Assembly: GCF_014652875.1 (NCBI RefSeq)
Contig: NZ_BMZQ01000001.1
Location: 1,488,001 to 1,552,000, forward strand
DNA length: 64,000 bases
DNA from: Tianweitania populi
GTDB lineage: Bacteria > Pseudomonadota > Alphaproteobacteria > Rhizobiales > Rhizobiaceae
Reading direction: 5' to 3'
The translations under genes were made by a program, and so were the position numbers. Numbering within the stretch: position 1 is the stretch's first letter; the number at the start of each line of letters is the position of its first letter. Below the pieces are notes generated by a model. It was not told the DNA's origin, did not search any database, and was given only the letters and a program-made list of their open reading frames with translations. This document shows, one piece after another, positions 9,754-18,750 of the stretch.

Positions 9754-11763
9754 ATGAAGAAACTCACACTTCTTGCCGCTCTTTCGACCTCGATCCTCGG
9801 CCTCTCGGCCGGCGCTTCGTGGGCCGACTACACGCTGAACATCCTGCATATCAACGACTGGCACAGCCGGATCGAAGGCAACAACAAATACGAGTCCACC
9901 TGCTCGCAGGAAGAAAAGGACAAGGGCGAGTGCATCGGCGGCGCAGCGCGTCTCGTCACCGCAATCCGCCAACAGCGTGAAGCCCTCAATGGGCAGAACG
10001 TGCTCGTGCTGGATGCCGGCGACAACTATCAGGGCTCGCTGTTCTTCCAGACCTATCACGGCGACGTCGAAACCGAGTTCTCGAACCTCATCAAGTTCGA
10101 CGCCATGACCGTCGGCAACCACGAATTCGACGACGGCGAAGACGGCCTGATGCGCCTCCTCGACAAGGCCCAATTCCCCGTCCTCGGCGCCAACGTCAAG
10201 CCGAACGCGCAGTCCAAGGTCGGCGACAAGTTGAAGCCCAGCACGGTGGTCGAGATCGGCGGCCAGAAGATCGGCATCGTCGGCATCGTCACCACCGACA
10301 CACCGGATGTAGCGACACCCGGCCCCAACCTCGCTTTCGAGGATGATGTCGAAGCCGTGAAGCGTGAGGTCAAGGCGCTGACCGATCAGGGCGTCAACAA
10401 GATCGTTGCGCTCACCCATGTCGGCTATGTCCGGGATCGCGACACCATCGCCAAAATCCCCGGCGTCGACGTGGTGGTCGGCGGCCATTCGCACACCTTC
10501 CTGTCGAACACCGATGACAAGGCCGAAGGTCCTTACCCCACCATGGTCGATGGTGCCGACGGCCAGAAGGTACCGGTCGTCACGGCTGCCTCCTATTCTA
10601 AGTATCTCGGCAAATTGACCGTCGTCTTTGACGATAATGGCGTTCCAAAACAGGCAAATGGCGACCCCATTTACCTGGATAAATCCATCCCCGAAGACGA
10701 AGGCGTGCTGAAACGCGTCGCCGAACTTGGCGGTCCGATCGAGGAATTGAAGAACAAGCAGGTCGGCGAGTTCACGGCAGCAGTCGATGGAAGTCGCGAA
10801 ACCTGCCGTGCCCAGGAATGCGCCATGGGCAACCTGATCGCCGACGCGATCCTGGATCGCACCAAGGATCAAGGCGTCACCATCGCCCTCCAGAACGGCG
10901 GCGGCATTCGCGCCTCTATCGACAGTGGCCCAGTCACCATGGGCGAAGTGCTGACCGTCCTGCCCTTCCAGAACACGATCGCGACTTTCCAGCTATCCGG
11001 CAAGGATCTCAGGGACTCGCTGGAAGCCGGCCTGTCGGAGATCGAGGAAGGCAAGGGCAAGTTCCCGCAAGTCGCTGGCATCAAATACACATTCGACAAA
11101 TCCGTCGCCCCGAACGGTGGTCGCCTGAAGTCCATCGAGGTCAAGGACGGCGGCGCTTGGGCCGCGCTCGATCCCGCAAAGACCTACACCATCGCCACCA
11201 ACAACTTCGTGCGCACCGGGGGCGACGGCTACAAGCTCTTCGCCGACAAAGCCGAAAACGCCTATGATTTCGGCCCGAGCCTCGAACAGGTCCTGGCCGA
11301 CTACATCACAGCCCACAGCCCCTACACCCCCGCCCTCGACGGCCGCATCACCCTGGCGCAAGCCGGCACGACCCAAGCCCCCGCCAGCGAACCGGCCGCA
11401 ACGCCGGCTCCGTCGCAACCTACAGCCGCCGAAACAACAACCCCAGCGCCCACCACCCCGCCCGCCGACCTGACCCCACCCTCGTCAGGACCTTCGGCAG
11501 AACCGTCCGCAACACCCCCACCGGCGGCAACAACGACTGAGCCAGCTCAGCCCTCGCAAAGCAGTGCAACGACCGAACCGGGCTCGTCTTCCATCACCGC
11601 TGGTGGCACCCACACGATCGTCCAGGGCGACACGTTGTGGGACATTGCCGAAGCCGCTTATGGCGACGGCACCCAATGGCGCCGAATCCAGCGCGCAAAT
11701 CCCGGCTTGCAGGTTCATCGCCTGTTTGTCGGCACGGAGCTGCAGATTCCCGGAAGAAATTGA
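9754..11763 (+). CDS. Periplasmic 5'-nucleotidase/UshA-type phosphatase with C-terminal LysM domain
   Basis: Exported enzyme of 669 residues expected to hydrolyse nucleotides. The signal peptide ends near SAGASWA. The metallophosphatase domain shows every metal motif: ILHINDWHSR, DAGDNYQGS, VGNHEFDDG and VGGHSHTF. The 5'-nucleotidase C-terminal domain follows (LQNGGGIRASI; NNFVRTGGDGYKLF). Residues about 535-615 are a Pro/Ala/Thr/Ser linker, and the last 53 residues are a LysM domain (HTIVQGDTLWDIAEAAYG), which should tether the enzyme to peptidoglycan. An open frame continues upstream to 9607, but that part contains the previous gene's terminator. ATG 9754 has GGAG eight bases upstream and a signal peptide directly after it. 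Confidence 0.9.
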   Translation: MKKLTLLAALSTSILGLSAGASWADYTLNILHINDWHSRIEGNNKYESTCSQEEKDKGECIGGAARLVTAIRQQREALNGQNVLVLDAGDNYQGSLFFQTYHGDVETEFSNLIKFDAMTVGNHEFDDGEDGLMRLLDKAQFPVLGANVKPNAQSKVGDKLKPSTVVEIGGQKIGIVGIVTTDTPDVATPGPNLAFEDDVEAVKREVKALTDQGVNKIVALTHVGYVRDRDTIAKIPGVDVVVGGHSHTFLSNTDDKAEGPYPTMVDGADGQKVPVVTAASYSKYLGKLTVVFDDNGVPKQANGDPIYLDKSIPEDEGVLKRVAELGGPIEELKNKQVGEFTAAVDGSRETCRAQECAMGNLIADAILDRTKDQGVTIALQNGGGIRASIDSGPVTMGEVLTVLPFQNTIATFQLSGKDLRDSLEAGLSEIEEGKGKFPQVAGIKYTFDKSVAPNGGRLKSIEVKDGGAWAALDPAKTYTIATNNFVRTGGDGYKLFADKAENAYDFGPSLEQVLADYITAHSPYTPALDGRITLAQAGTTQAPASEPAATPAPSQPTAAETTTPAPTTPPADLTPPSSGPSAEPSATPPPAATTTEPAQPSQSSATTEPGSSSITAGGTHTIVQGDTLWDIAEAAYGDGTQWRRIQRANPGLQVHRLFVGTELQIPGRN

Positions 11764-11796
11764 CGCGTTTGCGGAAAAAATGGCCGCCAAACCGGT

Positions 11797-11824
11797 AAAA
11801 AGCGGCGCTGACATCCCGCTTTTT
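11797..11824 (+). terminator. Rho-independent terminator after the LysM-nucleotidase
   Basis: Perfect 9-base stem AAAAAGCGG / CCGCTTTTT with a 10-base loop and T-rich 3' arm. The A-run on the other side could make it work on either strand. Confidence 0.75.
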
Positions 11825-11881
11825 CCGGCTTTTTCCGTCCCCGCTTCCATTTGCAGCATTGATTGGCGGCGGTGAAACCGT

Positions 11882-12982
11882 ATGTCTGCTCCAGAATCTT
11901 CGAAGGAGCATCAAGCGGTGGTATCAACTGCGACGGGCCTGGATCGTCCGGCTTCCAAGGCAACCGGCCCCCTGCCCGCCAACCATCCCGCCCTCGCGCC
12001 GGATCGGGTCGGCGTTCTCTTGGTCAATCTCGGAACGCCCGACGGCACCGACCAGAAGTCGATGTGGCGCTATCTCCGCGAGTTCCTGTCCGATCCGCGC
12101 GTCATCGAACTGAACAAAGCTGTATGGTATCCAATACTTTACGGCGCAGTTCTCACCACGCGGCCGAAGAAGTCCGGCGAGAATTACGCCCGCATCTGGA
12201 ACCGCGAAAAGGACGAGTCGCCCCTGCGCACCTTCACGCGCTCCCAAGCCGAAAAGCTGGCGGAAAGCTTCAAGGGCGAGCCTGTCGTCGTCGAATACGG
12301 CATGCGCTACGGCAACCCCTCCATCGCCTCCGCCGTCGAGCGCCTGCGCACCGCCGGCTGCAAGCGCATCATGATGGCTGCGCTCTACCCGCAATACTCG
12401 GCCACTACCACCGCCACCGCCAGCGACCAACTGTTCCGCGCCCTCATGGACCTGCGCGACATGCCGGCGATCCGCACATTGCCGGCCTATCATGACGAAC
12501 CCGTCTATATCGATGCTCTCGCCCGTTCGATCGAGACCCATCTGGCAACCCTGTCTTTCGAGCCGGAAGTTGTGATCGCCTCCTATCATGGCATTCCGAA
12601 AGCCTATTTCGAGAAGGGTGACCCCTATCATTGCCACTGCCAGAAGACCTCGCGCCTGCTGCGTGAACGTCTCGGCTGGGACGAGAAGAAACTGATGACC
12701 ACCTTCCAATCGCGCTTCGGCGCGCAGGAATGGCTGCAGCCTTACACCGACAAGACCGTCGAGCGGCTGGCCAAGGAAGGCGTGAACTCCATCGCCATCC
12801 TGAATCCCGGCTTCTCTGTCGATTGCATCGAAACGCTGGACGAGATCGGCCGTGAAGTGCGCGAGGAGTTCGAGCATGCCGGCGGAAAGAACTTCTCGCA
12901 CATCCCCTGCTTGAACGATTCCGCCGATGGAATGCGCGTCGTGGAGCAGATCGTTCGGCGCGAGCTGGAAGGCTGGTTGTAA
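11882..12982 (+). CDS. hemH: Ferrochelatase
   Basis: Inserts Fe2+ into protoporphyrin IX, the last step of heme synthesis. The protein has 366 residues including a 35-residue N-terminal extension ahead of VGVLLVNLGTPDG. The catalytic histidine is His236 in SYHGIPKAYF, and the conserved acidic region is CIETLDEIGREV. A Cys-rich stretch (PYHCHCQKTSRLL) follows the catalytic site, as in other bacterial ferrochelatases. No ribosome site of note precedes the ATG, and a start further in would still leave an intact enzyme. No iron-responsive operator could be recognised upstream. Confidence 0.95.
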   Translation: MSAPESSKEHQAVVSTATGLDRPASKATGPLPANHPALAPDRVGVLLVNLGTPDGTDQKSMWRYLREFLSDPRVIELNKAVWYPILYGAVLTTRPKKSGENYARIWNREKDESPLRTFTRSQAEKLAESFKGEPVVVEYGMRYGNPSIASAVERLRTAGCKRIMMAALYPQYSATTTATASDQLFRALMDLRDMPAIRTLPAYHDEPVYIDALARSIETHLATLSFEPEVVIASYHGIPKAYFEKGDPYHCHCQKTSRLLRERLGWDEKKLMTTFQSRFGAQEWLQPYTDKTVERLAKEGVNSIAILNPGFSVDCIETLDEIGREVREEFEHAGGKNFSHIPCLNDSADGMRVVEQIVRRELEGWL

Positions 12983-13073
12983 GCGCTTTCTTAGGTTTGG
13001 CTGGAAACTGTCAGGACTATCGGGAACGTCTCCGAGCAACATAGGTTTAAGCCGACCTTCGGAGACGACCTTC

Positions 13074-14330
13074 ATGACACGGCATCTGGATCTGCGCGGC
13101 GGCAAACCCGTATGGGTGACTTACAAGGCCCCCGAGGTGCCGGTTCATGAGCTAACGCGCGATGCCAAATGCGATGTTCTGATCGTTGGCATGGGCATTT
13201 CCGGCGCCATGATGGCCGAAAGCCTGACCGACGCAGGCTTCTCCGTGATCGTCATCGACCGGCGCGATGGTGCCATGCTCGGCTCCACGCCGGCGACCAC
13301 GGCATTGGTGCAGTTCGAAATCGATCAGCCGCTGTCAACCTTGTCGAAGAAGCTCGGTACGGCGAAAGCCGAACAAGCCTGGCGGCGATCGCGCAATGCG
13401 GTTGCCAATCTGCAGGCGCGCATCGAAGATCTCGGCATCCCCTGCGATCATGAACCGCGCAACTCGCTTTTCATCGTGGGCGACGTCATGGACGCAGATG
13501 CGTTGAAGGCTGAGGCAGACATGCGTCGTGCGGCGGGCATCTATTCCCGTTTCCTGAACGCTTCGGAGCTGAGCCATGAATTCGGTCTCGAGCGCGAAGG
13601 TGCCATCCTGTCCTTCGACAATCTTGCCATCAACCCGCGCAAACTGACCGCCCACCTCCATCTAAAAGCGATCGAACGCGGCGCCCGCTATTTCGCGCCG
13701 GTCGAGGCTGTGGAGGTGAAAGACAGCTGCGACGGCGTTGAGGTGACAACCGATAGCGGCCACACGATCTCCGCCGATCATCTCGTGCTCGCGACCGGCT
13801 ACGAACTGCTCGATCCCGCTCCGCAATCCGGCCACAAGATCATCTCGACCTGGGCTATCGCCACCGAACCGCAGCCAGAAAACCTGTGGCCGAAGGAGAC
13901 CTTCATCTGGGAAGCGTCCGACCCCTATCTCTACCTGCGCACGCTGCCGGACGGTCGCGTCATCTGTGGCGGTGAAGACGAGGATTTCACCGACGAAGAC
14001 AAGCGCGATGCCATGCTGCAGGAAAAGACGGAACGCATTTCCGCCAAGATGAAGGCCCTGATGCCGAAGCTCGATACAAAGCCCGCTTTCCGCTGGTCAG
14101 GCTCCTTCGGGGTTACCGAAACCGGCCTGCCCTGGATCGGCGCTTTGCCCAGCCATCCCCGCATCTTTTCCATGATGGGCTATGGTGGCAACGGCATCAC
14201 CTACTCGCGTATCGGCGTTGAGTTGGTGACCGGTGCGCTGACCGGCAACCCCGACAGCGATGCCGATCTGTTTGCATTCACCTCCGGTGTCAGCTTGATC
14301 CGCCGACTGATACCAACTGCCTTGGCGTAA
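13074..14330 (+). CDS. FAD-dependent oxidoreductase (DAO family)
   Basis: A 418-residue flavoprotein with an FAD-binding Rossmann motif at residues about 35-60 (CDVLIVGMGISGAMMAESL, then a terminal acidic residue in VIVIDRRD). The C-terminal MMGYGGNGITYSRIGVEL is the usual FAD-closing motif of glycine/D-amino-acid oxidase relatives. The substrate cannot be named; the GSTPATTALVQFEIDQPL region resembles proteins annotated as gamma-glutamylputrescine or glycine oxidase-like. ATG 13074 has GGAG nine bases upstream, so the longer frame beginning inside hemH is not used. It appears monocistronic. Confidence 0.8.
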   Translation: MTRHLDLRGGKPVWVTYKAPEVPVHELTRDAKCDVLIVGMGISGAMMAESLTDAGFSVIVIDRRDGAMLGSTPATTALVQFEIDQPLSTLSKKLGTAKAEQAWRRSRNAVANLQARIEDLGIPCDHEPRNSLFIVGDVMDADALKAEADMRRAAGIYSRFLNASELSHEFGLEREGAILSFDNLAINPRKLTAHLHLKAIERGARYFAPVEAVEVKDSCDGVEVTTDSGHTISADHLVLATGYELLDPAPQSGHKIISTWAIATEPQPENLWPKETFIWEASDPYLYLRTLPDGRVICGGEDEDFTDEDKRDAMLQEKTERISAKMKALMPKLDTKPAFRWSGSFGVTETGLPWIGALPSHPRIFSMMGYGGNGITYSRIGVELVTGALTGNPDSDADLFAFTSGVSLIRRLIPTALA

Positions 14331-14345
14331 GCCCCCGTTTAGATT

Positions 14346-14374
14346 AGACCTCCTGCATTCTTGGTTGGAGGTCT
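14346..14374 (+). promoter_or_regulatory. Hairpin burying the ribosome site of the SPFH gene
   Basis: Perfect 8-base inverted repeat AGACCTCC / GGAGGTCT with a 13-base loop. The second arm contains the GGAGG ribosome site (14367-14371) of the ATG at 14377, so the folded leader would block initiation. It could work as an RNA switch or thermometer; this is an inference from sequence. Confidence 0.55.
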
Positions 14375-14376
14375 GA

Positions 14377-15339
14377 ATGTTCGGCGGATTTGACATCGTC
14401 ATCATCGTGCTTGCGATCCTGGTGCTCCTGCTGATCTTTGCAGGCATCAAGACGGTTCCGCAGGGCAACAACTACACGGTCGAGCGCTTTGGCCGTTATA
14501 CCCGCACTTTGACGCCGGGCCTGAACCTCATCGTTCCCTTCGTTGACCGCATCGGCGCGCGGTTGAACATGATGGAACAGGTGCTGGATGTTCCCACCCA
14601 GGAAGTCATCACCCGCGACAACGCCATCGTCGCCGTGGACGGCGTCGCCTTCTACCAGGTGCTGAACGCCGCCCAGGCTGCCTATCAGGTGGCCGGTCTG
14701 CAGAACGCCATTCTCAACCTGACCATGACCAACATCCGCACCGTCATGGGCTCGATGGATTTGGACGAGCTTCTGTCCAACCGCGACGCCATCAACGAGC
14801 GCCTGTTGCGCGTGGTGGATCAGGCCGCACACCCCTGGGGCATCAAGGTCACCCGCGTCGAAATCAAGGACATCAACCCGCCCGCAAACCTCGTGGATTC
14901 CATGGCGCGTCAGATGATGGCCGAGCGTAACAAGCGCGCGCAAATCCTTGAGGCCGAAGGTTTGAAGCAGGCGCAGGTTCTGGAAGCCGAAGGCCGCAAG
15001 GAAGCGGCGTTCCGCGATGCCGAAGCCCGCGAGCGCTCCGCCGAGGCCGAAGCGCGCGCCACGCAGGTCGTGTCGGAAGCCATCGCGCAGGGTGACGTGC
15101 AGGCCATCAACTACTTCGTGGCCCAGCGTTACACCGAGGCCATGGCAAAGATCGGCACCTCGCCCAATTCCAAGATCGTGCTGATGCCGTTCGAGGCGTC
15201 GTCGCTGATCGGCTCGCTTGGCGGCATCGGATCGATCGCCAAGGAACTATTCGGGGATAATACGTCCGACGGACCAACGCCCCGCCGGGGCAATCCCTCG
15301 CGCCCGCCGCGCGTCGTCATTCCGCCACAGCAGGACTGA
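14377..15339 (+). CDS. SPFH/band 7 (stomatin-like, QmcA type) membrane protein
   Basis: A 320-residue SPFH protein. The N-terminal membrane anchor ([18 protein letters not shown]) is followed by the band-7 domain ([22 protein letters not shown]). A long charged coiled-coil (about 190-240, rich in EAEG and EAR repeats) precedes a Gly/Pro-rich tail. Such proteins form large rings in membrane microdomains and act with NfeD partners in membrane-protein quality control. The NfeD gene begins 9 bases downstream, the standard SPFH-NfeD operon. The GGAGG site is locked in a predicted hairpin. Confidence 0.9.
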   Translation: MFGGFDIVIIVLAILVLLLIFAGIKTVPQGNNYTVERFGRYTRTLTPGLNLIVPFVDRIGARLNMMEQVLDVPTQEVITRDNAIVAVDGVAFYQVLNAAQAAYQVAGLQNAILNLTMTNIRTVMGSMDLDELLSNRDAINERLLRVVDQAAHPWGIKVTRVEIKDINPPANLVDSMARQMMAERNKRAQILEAEGLKQAQVLEAEGRKEAAFRDAEARERSAEAEARATQVVSEAIAQGDVQAINYFVAQRYTEAMAKIGTSPNSKIVLMPFEASSLIGSLGGIGSIAKELFGDNTSDGPTPRRGNPSRPPRVVIPPQQD

Positions 15340-15348
15340 GGACCAGGC

Positions 15349-15807
15349 ATGATTGCGCGCGCGATAGCCGAACTCGGCCCCTGGGGCTGGATCCTGCTCG
15401 GCATGGTCCTGCTCGGGTTGGAAATCGCCCTGCCCGGCGTTTACCTGCTGTGGAGCGGCATCGCCGCCATCATCATCGGCGCGCTGTCCTTCCTGTTGTG
15501 GGACACAGGTCTTTGGACCTGGCACGTGCAGGTCGTGCTGTTTTTGGCTTTGTCGCTGCTCGCAGCCTTCGTCGGCAGCCGCTATGTGGGCATTCACGGC
15601 ACGAACAGCGATGAGCCCTTCCTCAACCAGCCCGGCAATCAGCTGATCGGCCGTACTGCCGTGCTGCGCGAGCCGATCACCGAGGGACGCGGCCGCATCC
15701 AGCTTGGCGATACGATGTGGCTGGTTCAGGGTCCGGATCTCGCAGCCGGCAACCGCGTCAAGGTCACCGGCGTGCGTGGGTCCGAACTGATCGTGGAAGC
15801 GGCTTAG
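15349..15807 (+). CDS. NfeD-like membrane protein
   Basis: A 152-residue short NfeD: two to three membrane segments in residues 10-85 (GWILLGMVLLGLEIALPGVY; IAAIIIGALSFLLW; VVLFLALSLLAAFV), then a C-terminal OB-fold-like domain (LIGRTAVLREPITEGRGRI). It lies 9 bases after the SPFH gene and almost certainly forms a complex with it. Its stop overlaps the convergent kdsD stop by 4 bases. Confidence 0.88.
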   Translation: MIARAIAELGPWGWILLGMVLLGLEIALPGVYLLWSGIAAIIIGALSFLLWDTGLWTWHVQVVLFLALSLLAAFVGSRYVGIHGTNSDEPFLNQPGNQLIGRTAVLREPITEGRGRIQLGDTMWLVQGPDLAAGNRVKVTGVRGSELIVEAA

Positions 15808-16799
15808 GCCACTCCGACGCGCAGCAGATCGTGGAAATGCACGATCCCGACCGCCCGTTCATCTTCCACTACCACCAACGCGCTGATCTTGAGATCTTCC
15901 AGAAGGCCGATCGCTGCTCCCGCCAGCGTGTCCGGGCGAACGCTCTTCGGCTCGCGCGTCATGATGTCGTCCACAGTCAGCGCCGACATGTCGCGATCGA
16001 TGTGACGCGCGATATCGCCGTCTGTGACGATCCCCGCCAAACGCCCGTCCTCTTCCAGCACGCACACGCAGCCGAAACGGTGCTGCGATAAGGTCATCAC
16101 CGCCTCGCGCAGCGGTGTGCCGAGCTTGGCAACCGGGATCGCATCGCCGCGATGCATGAGATCGCGCACCTGGGTAAGATTCGCGCCGAGCTTGCCGCCG
16201 GGATGGAAGGTGCGGAAGTGGTCGGCCGTGAAGCCTCGCGCTTCCAACAGCGCAATCGCCAGCGCATCGCCGATCACCAGCTGCATCAGGGTCGACGTGG
16301 TCGGCGCCAGACCATGCGGACAGGCTTCCGCGACCTTCGGCAAAGCGAGAACCACCGTGGCTTCCCGTGCCAAGGCAGACTCGGTCCCTGCCGTCATGGC
16401 GATCAGCGGAATGTCGAAGCGGCGGGCATAATTCACGATGCCCTTGAGCTCCGCGCTTTCGCCTGACCACGACATGGCAAGAATGATGTCGTTCGGCCCG
16501 ATCATGCCGAGATCGCCATGGTTGGCTTCCACGGGATGCACGAAGAAGGCCGGGGTGCCGGTCGACGCGAAGGTCGCTGCCAGCTTGGTGCCGATATGGC
16601 CGCTTTTGCCGATGCCGGTGACGATCAGGCGCCCGGTGATGCCGCGGATGAGGGCAAGCGATTTCTCAAATGGTTCGGACAGGCCATTCTCGAGCGCGGC
16701 TTTCAAGGCCGCGACGCCCGCCATCTCTGTGGTCACCGTACGCAGGGCGGACAGAAGGCCATCGCCGTGCGTGTTCGTTCTGGAGCTCATATCGTTCAT
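15804..16799 (-). CDS. kdsD: D-arabinose-5-phosphate isomerase (KpsF/GutQ family)
   Basis: Interconverts ribulose-5-phosphate and arabinose-5-phosphate, the first step to Kdo of lipopolysaccharide. The protein has 331 residues: SIS domain at about 40-190 (IVTGIGKSGHIGTKLAATF; LAMSWSGES) and two CBS domains at about 210-331 (MHRGDAIPVAKLGTPL; MTREPKSVRPDTLAGAA). The arrangement matches E. coli KdsD/GutQ. It is a single gene, convergent with nfeD, with no other Kdo gene beside it. Confidence 0.92.
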   Translation of the reverse strand: MNDMSSRTNTHGDGLLSALRTVTTEMAGVAALKAALENGLSEPFEKSLALIRGITGRLIVTGIGKSGHIGTKLAATFASTGTPAFFVHPVEANHGDLGMIGPNDIILAMSWSGESAELKGIVNYARRFDIPLIAMTAGTESALAREATVVLALPKVAEACPHGLAPTTSTLMQLVIGDALAIALLEARGFTADHFRTFHPGGKLGANLTQVRDLMHRGDAIPVAKLGTPLREAVMTLSQHRFGCVCVLEEDGRLAGIVTDGDIARHIDRDMSALTVDDIMTREPKSVRPDTLAGAAIGLLEDLKISALVVVEDERAVGIVHFHDLLRVGVA

Positions 16800-16928
16800 G
16801 CGCGCGGCTTAGCGCTTTCGCCAAACGCTGTCCAATAAAGCAAAGTGGTCGTCCGAAAGGATTGTTTAACCAAGCCTGTTTACGGTTCTGTAATCCTCGC
16901 GATGCGCGCGGATGGGGCAGATCCGAGA

Positions 16929-18629
16929 ATGTCGCAGGCAAGAAGTCATTCGCAAGGCAAGGCAAGGCGTTCATTCGCGCTTGTGCTGGCATCGGCCACC
17001 GCGCTCGGTGCGATGAGCCTTGTCGCGCCCTTGTTTGCGCAAAGCACGGGCTTGCGCACCGGCACGAACACGAATGCCGACCGGCCATTCGCCTCGACCC
17101 GCACCGCGCTCGAGCAGATCGCGGATGCGCCTGTCTACCAGCCGACGAGCGAAGGCGCCCTGCCGGATGATTCGCAGTCGTCCTCGGACGCTGCCGCCAA
17201 CTCGTCCTCCATCTTCGACGACACCAACCCCAGCGATCCCTTCGCCAACACTACGCCTGACCTGCGCACCACGCCGGCTACACCGGCAACCCCTGCTGAC
17301 CCCGCTCAGCCAAGCGGCAGCCAGGCAGGCCGCGCTGCCACGGCGGCGACGGCAGAAGGCCAGGAAGGCACCAGTGGCGAGGCGATCACGGCGCTGCCGG
17401 CCGAGCGTCAGCTCAGGCTAACGACGGACCCTGTCGACCTTGGCCGCAACGAACGCGCCATTGCGGTCGACGAGCGCCGTCGGACCTTCGAGGAAACGCC
17501 CTATGCGCCCGTCGGTTTGCGCGCGGGCAAGTTCCTGCTGTTTCCGACCTTGGAACAGGGCATCACCGCTACCAACAATGCGGATTCCAGTTCGGACGGC
17601 AAATCCGCCGTTCTTTCCGAAACCACGCTTCGTGTGAGCGCGACGTCGGACTGGTCCCGCCATTCTGCCAACCTCAGCGGCTTCGGCACCTATCGCAAGA
17701 CGATCAGCGGCGACGAGGTCGAAACCCTTTATGGCGGCTTGAACTCCGGGCTTCAGCTCGATCTCGCCAATGCCTACACGCTTAACGCCACCGCCAACTA
17801 TCTGGTGACGCCGGAATCCGCGACCTCGCCGGTGCAGATCGAGGGGACGCTGGATGAACCGATCCGCCAGACCATCGACGGAAGCCTTGGCCTGAGCAAG
17901 AACTTCGGTCCGCTGCAACTGACCGGCACCGGCCGCATCGAGCTCGACATCTATGGCGACGCCGATCTTTCCACCGGCGGAACGATCTCGCAAAAGGACC
18001 GCAACTCCACGCTTGCCGCCTTCGTGTTGCGCACCGGCTGGGAATTGTCGCCTGCTCTGACGCCCTTCGTTGAAGCCGAAATCGGCAAGCGCTTCTACGA
18101 CAACAAGGTCGATTCTGCCGGCTATAGGCGCTCAGGCATCCGCAGCGGCATTCGCGGCGGCCTCGAAATCGACATTGCGGAAAAGTGGACCGGCGAAATC
18201 TCGGCCGGCTGGATCGCCGAGAATTTCGATGATGACCGGCTGCGCACTTTGTCCGGCGCCAGCTTCGATGCCGATTTGATCTGGTCACCGATGCGCGGCA
18301 CGACCGTGGCTTTGAACGGCAACACGACGGTCGAAGGCACGACCTCACCCGGTGAATCCGGCTCGGTTCTGTACTCCGCCGCCCTGTCAGCCACACGCGA
18401 ACTGCGCGCCAATCTCACCGGCAATGCCTCGGTCGGATTGGGCATGCGCGACTTCAAGGATCTCGACAGCCGCGAAATCATCTGGAACACGGAAGCCAGC
18501 CTGACCTACTGGTTCAACCGTTACGCAGGCCTCACCGGCCGTGCGCGTTACGAGCAGATCAGCAGCGACCTGCAATCCCGTGACATGGACGCCGCAAGCG
18601 TATTCGTTGGGATCAAGCTTCAACGCTGA
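16929..18629 (+). CDS. Outer-membrane beta-barrel protein
   Basis: Predicted outer-membrane protein of about 566 residues. A signal peptide (ALVLASATALGAMSLVAPLFAQ) leads into a Ser/Thr/Pro-rich disordered stretch of about 140 residues. About 400 residues of alternating hydrophobic/polar strands then end at the C-terminus (ASVFVGIKLQR), typical of barrels. It resembles the family annotated in rhizobia as outer membrane beta-barrel protein; no transported substrate can be assigned. Three in-frame starts exist (GTG 16845, ATG 16902, ATG 16929). The last fits the signal peptide best, but the ribosome site is weak for all. Confidence 0.75.
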   Translation: MSQARSHSQGKARRSFALVLASATALGAMSLVAPLFAQSTGLRTGTNTNADRPFASTRTALEQIADAPVYQPTSEGALPDDSQSSSDAAANSSSIFDDTNPSDPFANTTPDLRTTPATPATPADPAQPSGSQAGRAATAATAEGQEGTSGEAITALPAERQLRLTTDPVDLGRNERAIAVDERRRTFEETPYAPVGLRAGKFLLFPTLEQGITATNNADSSSDGKSAVLSETTLRVSATSDWSRHSANLSGFGTYRKTISGDEVETLYGGLNSGLQLDLANAYTLNATANYLVTPESATSPVQIEGTLDEPIRQTIDGSLGLSKNFGPLQLTGTGRIELDIYGDADLSTGGTISQKDRNSTLAAFVLRTGWELSPALTPFVEAEIGKRFYDNKVDSAGYRRSGIRSGIRGGLEIDIAEKWTGEISAGWIAENFDDDRLRTLSGASFDADLIWSPMRGTTVALNGNTTVEGTTSPGESGSVLYSAALSATRELRANLTGNASVGLGMRDFKDLDSREIIWNTEASLTYWFNRYAGLTGRARYEQISSDLQSRDMDAASVFVGIKLQR

Positions 18630-18750
18630 TCACGTTGCTGCGAGCAAATCGAAAATTTGCCGCTATCCCATCCCAAACCCATTCATGGTAAACCCTCTGA
18701 TAACTCCCATCAGCCAAGGTGATCCCACGCCCTGATTGAAGGAAATGCCG

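Noticed and set aside
18644-18660. Hairpin GCAAAT-CGAAA-ATTTGC after the outer-membrane barrel gene
   Set aside because: The stem is short and AT-rich with no T-run, so it is too weak to call a terminator.
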